DNA from: Eopsaltria australis
Lineage: Eukaryota; Chordata; Aves; Passeriformes; Petroicidae
Length of the DNA stretch: 64,000 nucleotides
NCBI GenBank assembly: GCA_034509425.1
Contig: JAVTVJ010000068.1
Location: forward strand, 4,526,001-4,590,000
Direction of reading: 5' to 3'
Shown: one piece after another, positions 58,067 through 64,000 of the stretch
Layout: each line of letters opens with the position of its first letter
Position numbering within the stretch: the stretch's first letter is position 1
Translations under genes and position numbers: made by a program
The notes under the pieces: generated by a model
Database searches by the model: none
The model's input: only the letters and a program-made list of their open reading frames with translations
Told to the model about the DNA's origin: nothing

Positions 58067-61000
58067 ATTAGAAAATCTCCTTTCTCAAATACCCGTCAAG
58101 GAGTTTGGAGGTGACGTGTCTCGAAAAGCATTGGAAAAAGCAATGAGATTCATGAGCAGTACTGGACAGAGAGACAGGCAGGCCTTGCCAGGTTGGAAAA
58201 ATGCACAGAAAATAACAAAGTGAGATTTGACTTGTTGAAGCACAAGTTTAAGCTCTAGGGAAAAACATGAAACACGGTTTTGATGTTTTGAAGTGGAACA
58301 CAGTTGCGCTAAAGGAGCATGTGGGAAGGTGGGCAGTGCTTCACTGACTGGCTTCAAAGAAGATTTAAAACATAAAGCGTTATGGACAGACTTCAGGACC
58401 CAGGGAAAGAAGTAATTCCTGTTTCCGTAAGACTTGATTTGTAACTGGAAGTTTGGGGTTAGTTCTGATCTGTCAGCTGCCAGAAAAATAGAGGTAATTT
58501 GGTTAAAGTTCAGTAAAGGGCAACAAAGATGGAGCTGGAAGGGTGCTAGACTGCTAGTTGTGCTTTGCAAGAATTAAACCTGGCTTGCTTGGCAGTGCAA
58601 CAACAGAGGAGGAGACGCAATAGTCTGTGCCTGTAGAACATGTAAAGATGAAGGCAGGAGATTACTCACAGGAGTAACCAGCAACTCTTCAAAGGGAAAA
58701 GCATCCTGATTTTTCCTGTACTGTGCAATAATTTTCAAAAGCAGTACTGAAGATAGGGCTGTTGGAGCAGTTCACATCAAACGACAGCAATCAGTGAGTG
58801 TGAAGCCTCTTAGGCCCACACCATATCTAGTTTACTCTACTGAAAATACTACAGCAGCTCCAGGCTCAATGGACAAAACCCTGTGTGAGTCACAGTTTGA
58901 CCCATTTCCTCTGCTATTTATGGCAAAACAGCCTGCCACACCTGCCATAGCCTGCATGCTGTTTATGGCTGGATTGGAGAGCAGTGGCATCCCTGTGAAC
59001 GTGACTGTGTTTCCATGTGGAATTTGGGTGATGGGTAGGAGACAGCTGCCATGGCTCCTGCGGACAAGGCAGGGCCGTGGTGGTGGCAGCGGTGCCGAGA
59101 CCTGCGTGCCCTTGCCTGCCACACGTGTGGCCCATGTTTGGTGTGTGTTTGGCTGCAGAGAGGCTGCATGACCTGCCCTGGGAGGAGATGGTGGGGTGGA
59201 CTGAACAGCCATGGTCTGTCCAACAAGATGCCGTGGTCCTCCCTGCCCCATGTCCCAGACACCAGAGATAGATCCAGGACTGTGCTCCCCATGGTCCTCT
59301 TTCGAGTTTTGGCCTCAAACTGCAAGTCCTGTGGACATGAGGTCCTCAGTGACATTCAGCTCTGCAGACCAGCTCCCATTGCCCTGCACCACTTGCTAAC
59401 ACAGAGTCCAAGAGGAAGTTCTCTGAGGGCCCACATGCCTTACACAGGTGGCAGCCATTGCCTTATCTAGAAACAAGGCCAAAGCAAATGCTAATTCAAT
59501 GCCCAGCCCCTGGGCCATGGCTGCTAGTCACACTGCTACAGGATTTCTGCTGAGGTAGGTATGTTTTGGGAGAGTTAGCGGCATTTCAGGAGCTCTGCAA
59601 GGCAGCTGGAGCAAGTCATAAGGATGGCTGATCACTGCTGACTTTGCATTTGAACTGGTGATTTACAGGAAAAGCTTGATAGCACTTTAGGATTAGCCAA
59701 AGCATTCAGCCTTCCTTCCCTCCTTTTACTCCAGGCAAGCACACCAGATAATGTAGCACCATAACAACAGAAAGACTATAAATAAATACTCAGGACCTTT
59801 TTTTGTTACTTGTTTGTGTATCTGTCAAGTTATGACAATGCACACATGGACGGTGCTGATGGGCAAAGAGGTAGCGGGAAGAAGAAAGAAAACCAAATGT
59901 ACAAATTGTTTCAGATAACATGGGAGCAACTTCTGTACTGGTAAGAGCATTGTCTGGAGCCATACGCTTTCATTTCAGCATGCTTGATGCATATAGCTCG
60001 TAATAACATATGTGGGAAAACAGCAGTGATTTCTGGGAGTAGGAATAAATTTGGGATTAAAGGGAGATAAATATCCTTGGTTGAGGCAGTTGAGATGTCT
60101 GCCTGTCTCTCTTTTCAACACAGAGACATCAATCCCATTCTGTGACCTTTTCAGCAACCCATTCCTAAATCCCTGGAAAGGGGTGCTGTCTCTGGCAAGA
60201 GGGAGGAACTCGCCCCTCCTGATATTAGGAGGAGACCCAGTGATTGCTCTATGTCTCCCTTTGGAACAAGGCTTTGGCTTGGTGGCGGTTTTGCGGGATT
60301 TTTTTTCCTTTCTAGAAGCTGAGCTGGCAGCTTCTTTTGGATTATGTTTATAGTACCCTAGTGTGCTATAGCTGATAAAATATAAATGACAGAGTCAATT
60401 CTGAGGGCTGTAAAATATCTCTGGTGCTGGAAGTGCAAAGGCAAGTGTGCTTTTGCTTGGTGAAATATTTGTTGCTTTTCCAAAGAGGTCATTATTTCAA
60501 TTTTCATGTGAATTTTCATCACTTAACGGAACGTATTATTTTGCACATTTGCACGGCTTTTGAGGTAAGTGCTGGAACATAATACTGAAATAGTGCTCCT
60601 GCTTAATCCTTCCCATGCACTGTGCTGCCAAATTTGTTCACTCAGACTGTGGAAGCAGGCAAGGCAAAGGTCAGACACCACCAAAAAAAAAAAAAAGGGG
60701 AAATCCAGGATTTACACAAATGCAGGGCTTCACAGCTTCGGAAATAGTTGGTTTCTTTCCTGGACCTCATACTGCTCCATGTCAGGGTCTCTTGGAACTC
60801 GGAGGCTCACTTTTTGTTTGGATTTACCAACTGAGTGATGATCCAGGGCTAGTTTCCTTGGCACATGGAGATGTGGGTTTCCTGCTTGCAGCTGGCTGAT
60901 GACTGAAGAGGGGATGGATCGTTTCCCCATCCCACAGAAATCCCACCACATTTAGAGGTTAGAAGGTTTTAAGGGAAAACCATATTTTTTTCAAGCCAAA

Positions 61001-62310
61001 CTGTCATTGGAAGGGGAACATTTCTCCTTACATCCAGTTCCAGCAGCTTGTCTTGGACTTTAATTTAAGGTGTGGATCATATTTGAAGGATTTACCAGTT
61101 TATGCCAAACCCAGCATGGGTTAATTCCCTTTCCTACTGACTGGGAAGCCCAAATCAATCTTTTCCTGAGATGCATGCTATATTTAGTCAGGAAATGATA
61201 AATAATGCTATTTGAAGTACATTCTGCTTCTTCCCCTTTCCTCCCCCAATCCTTCTTCCTCCAAAATAACTACAAGGTATAAATAATTTGTACATTTAAC
61301 CTGAATATTCCTTGCCTACTTAGGTGTGCTCGATTTCTCTCCCTACACAAAGAGTCACTAAGTGGGTTGAAAGTTGTTATTTTATTGATGTACAGTATAA
61401 ATAAGTCACACTACATAAGATGATTTGCAGTTGTGTGCATGCGTGATTCTCTGTCCTGTTTTCTTATCTGACATGCCTTTACCACTTGAACTATTCACCT
61501 TAAGAAGCGAATTCAGTGTTTGATATTTGAAAGGAAATGTTTCCACCATAGACAGAAAAAACCCCACTAGCTGCTCTTGTGTGTTTGCTATTTCTTGCTT
61601 TGCTTCATAATTGTTGAAATGTCTGCATTTTTTTTGTCCCAAATACATAGATTGCTGCCTTCCTGGAAAAACAGGATTGTTTGCTTAATTAAACATTAGG
61701 TAATGATGACATAAGAGATTTTTAATTTGTTTCTCATCTATGGAAGATTTGTAACAAAGAAAAATGTCTTCACTAGTAGATTTTTTTCTGTGGAAGCAAA
61801 ACACCTTCCCTTTAAGTATGCCCCCAAAGTGATGGTATTGATTTTGAAATCACAAGGAAATCTTTATTCCTTTCAAAAGCCATCTTTTGCTGACGGAAGT
61901 TTTCAACAGACTCCCATAGGTGCAAACATCTTGCTCACCATCACTTGAAAAATCCTGATAAAACCATGGATTTATTATCTATGAAAATATTTTGGGCCAA
62001 GAGTTTTTGATGGAAATCACAGGAGACAGATTGTATGAGTTACTCAATAACACTGGGCTGCGGGATGTTTGCATCGCAGCAGCATAAGGAGGTTGTAAAT
62101 CAAAGGGGAGCTGAGCTCTGTGTTATCTGCTGAGGCTGTGTTCCCTGGGAGCCCTTGCACAAGCACCAGAGCTCATGCAGGTATCAGGGAAGCTGTTTGG
62201 GAAGTGTTGTTTGGCATCCAGAGTCAAGGATAGTCTATCATAAGAGGGAAAACACCCTGAAATCAACAGTTTTCAGTGTCAATTATTCTGTAGAAGTTGT
62301 CTTGCATATT
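58067..62310. other. Unannotated non-coding sequence
   Basis: No recognisable gene. The stretch 58.95-59.47 kb is GC-richer with several CpGs. It carries four or more overlapping open frames of 125-139 codons on both strands, which argues for low stop density rather than coding. A short poly(A) of about 14 nt lies near 60684-60697. Confidence 0.55.
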
Positions 62311-62311
62311 T

Positions 62312-62336
62312 ATTGATTGATTGATTGATTGATTGA
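62312..62336. repeat. (GATT)n tetranucleotide repeat
   Basis: About six GATT/ATTG units, ending in a GACT variant. Confidence 0.95.
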
Positions 62337-62639
62337 CTGAGAGAAAATACCCCCCCAAAAGTTAAATATTTCTGTATATACAGAAAGGTGCTGCCTGGCT
62401 ACTTCTTCTGGGTATTAAATGTTTCTGTTTGAATTCATCTTTTGATGAGCAAAATGGACTTGGGAGGAGGGAGAGGAACAGTGCTAGTGGTGTTGGGACA
62501 GACACTTTCCTACCTGGAGCGTAAACTGAGGACTTGGGGATTAAAGAGCCTATTCAACAGGGTTCTTTGCTAGGAAACAGGGAGAATGAGGAAAAGATTT
62601 CACCTAATTTCCAAGGCTGGTATTCATCTCGTCTAATAG

Positions 62640-63120
62640 GAGTTCTCTAAAAGTGAGTTATCTGGTCTAGGGTTCTCCAGACTTGGTCCAGAGTCAGGAC
62701 AGAGCTGTGGATCCATCCAGGTGGGTATTCGCTCCACTGCGATAGAAGTGCCCAAGGTGAACTATGGAAGTTGCCCTCCAAAGGTGCCTGTCTCTCTCTT
62801 TTGACTCAGAGGAGTCTGGACAACTGGATTAGAGTAGGCACTTCACTTTTACACAACTGGTGTCAGATGAGCTGAATTGCACCGCATCAGAAGGTTTTCA
62901 ACAGGGTTTAGTCCCATGGAGGTATGGGAATAGACAACTCTCTTCCCAGAGATGCTGTAGTGTGTCACCGAAGCGTCCCTGGAATCATGGGTAGCTGAAT
63001 ATCTGTCCTTCAGAGGAATATACCCATATACATATTTGTATCCTGTAAAGCATCCATCAGGACCCTTCAGCATGCACCTCCAAGCCACTTGAAAATCTGC
63101 CTCAGATACAGTTCTGCAAG
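62640..63120 (-). other. Possible old unclassified interspersed repeat
   Basis: On the minus strand this interval is richer in CTCTGA/GACTC and CCTGTT words than its neighbours. It contains a 79-codon open frame (minus 62849-63088) and retains several CpGs. Its texture reminds me of degenerate sauropsid retroelement sequence, but I cannot assign it to a family and no second copy is present in the window. It could equally be unique sequence or an exon of a non-coding RNA. Confidence 0.2.
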
Positions 63121-64000
63121 CATCAAATTATGTATGTCACGTCACCTTCTGCAGCAGCTTTTATCCAGCGTGATCCGCTGCCTAAAACTGCTGTGTCTGA
63201 AAAGCCATCAAGGCAAGAGTAGCAGTGCAGGTGTTTAGCACAGGTATCAGAGCTCATTGGAAGCACAATATTTTCATTTAGGAACTATAGCAGCTCATTT
63301 TTCCAATTAAAATGAAAAGGGTATGTTGTTCCAAGGCAGCTTGATTTGAAGAAAAAGATCAGTAGTCATTTAGTGGGATATATCATCAAGATATTTAATG
63401 ACCAGTGTTGGTTGGGACTTCAGCAGTTCATTCCTTCACTGAAGAAAGACTGAATCCAGAATCATTAGTTTAAATTCAATGTCCCTGTCACAACCAGTAA
63501 CTTAAATTAGGTATCTGAGCACGTAGCAGCAAGCACAGAAATATATTCTCCTCCACAGCAAAGTGTGAGAAAGAGCTGAACACTCACAACTCCTATTGTA
63601 GAAAATGGACACCAAGAGGATTAGTGGCACATAATATATGCTTGATATTTACAGCAATTTCCAAAGTTAGCAAGGTTTTTGTGGACTTACAGCCATATGC
63701 TTATGTCTGTCTGTCTGTCTGTCCAGCAGAATCTGCTGCATAAGTAATCAGTGATGCTGCATGTGAACACATGTGCAAGTGAGTACAGAATTTGTAAATT
63801 CCTAATTCAGTTTAACAGTTACTTCTGTAGGGGTGGGTGTGATCAGTATGACTGGCAATACTGAATCACAACACCTTCCACTTGCAAGTAAAAAAATCAC
63901 CATTTTCACTCCAAATTTATTTGCACTCGTTACTGTACTATGTCTTGGATTTTCATGTGCTATTATAGAAAAAAAAGTCTCTCTGCCTCTGCATTTTCCT
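63121..64000. other. Unannotated non-coding sequence
   Basis: Unique AT-leaning sequence up to the window end. It contains a short (TCTG)n run at 63704-63722. No gene recognised. Confidence 0.6.
63704..63722. repeat. Short (TCTG)n repeat
   Basis: About four and a half TGTC/TCTG units. Confidence 0.9.

Noticed and set aside
57903..58223. 106-codon frame with Phe-Ser-Ser-Leu-Leu repeats
   Set aside because: Product of the (CTCTT)n microsatellite; the non-repeat parts are unfamiliar.
1..64000. tRNA genes or tRNA-derived SINEs
   Set aside because: No B-box-like GGTTCGANNCC with a matching A-box and cloverleaf was found on either strand by eye.
1..64000. Endogenous retrovirus or solo LTR
   Set aside because: I saw no paired TG...CA termini with a polyadenylation signal, no primer-binding site and no gag/pol-like translation; short or very old LTRs could be missed.

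Overview
This window looks like a gene-poor stretch of a bird nuclear genome. The diagnosis rests on at least seven 5'-truncated CR1 (chicken repeat 1) LINE remnants carrying the avian-type 3' octamer tail (ATTCTRTG, or its complement CATAGAAT/CACAGAAT). Overall interspersed-repeat density is low: the recognisable CR1 adds up to roughly 1.8-1.9 kb. The composition is otherwise AT-leaning, with scattered microsatellites and no prokaryotic gene organisation. CR1 also occurs in crocodilians and turtles, so bird is the most likely but not the only reading. I recognise no species.

I could not identify any protein-coding gene, coding exon, tRNA, rRNA, snRNA, CRISPR array or intact transposon. The longest open frames (about 130-215 codons) lie in GC-rich patches or run through simple repeats. 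None of their translations resembles a family I know. The window is best described as intergenic or deep-intronic.

Layout: 1-8.4 kb holds two minus-strand CR1 copies (593-1278 and 7984-8350), a 23-nt poly(A) and a 35-nt poly(T). 8.4-34.8 kb is unique sequence, interrupted by an imperfect TG tract near 10.05 kb, a 148-nt all-purine (GGAA)n tract at 20.5 kb, a GC-richer patch near 15.9-16.5 kb and a small three-copy motif array at 30.8-30.96 kb. 34.8-40.5 kb is a CR1 cluster with five fragments, including two different CR1 types facing away from each other at 38.43-38.87 kb. 40.5-64 kb is again mostly unique, with (AAAT)n at 45.7 kb, a 25-bp tandem duplication at 51.8 kb, a perfect 14-bp-stem hairpin at 56.66 kb, a (CTCTT)n tract at 58.0 kb, (GATT)n at 62.3 kb, and a possible old unclassified repeat at 62.6-63.1 kb.

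Several AT-rich, TAAT/ATTA-rich intervals (notably 14.96-15.31, 21.18-21.48, 36.95-37.30, 41.43-41.80 and 56.85-57.06 kb) have the look of vertebrate conserved non-coding elements. That is inference from texture only and needs alignment to other birds and mammals. I found no convincing new biological system. The most noteworthy items are the forkhead/POU-like motif array, the short perfect hairpins, the back-to-back CR1 pair and the enhancer-like intervals.
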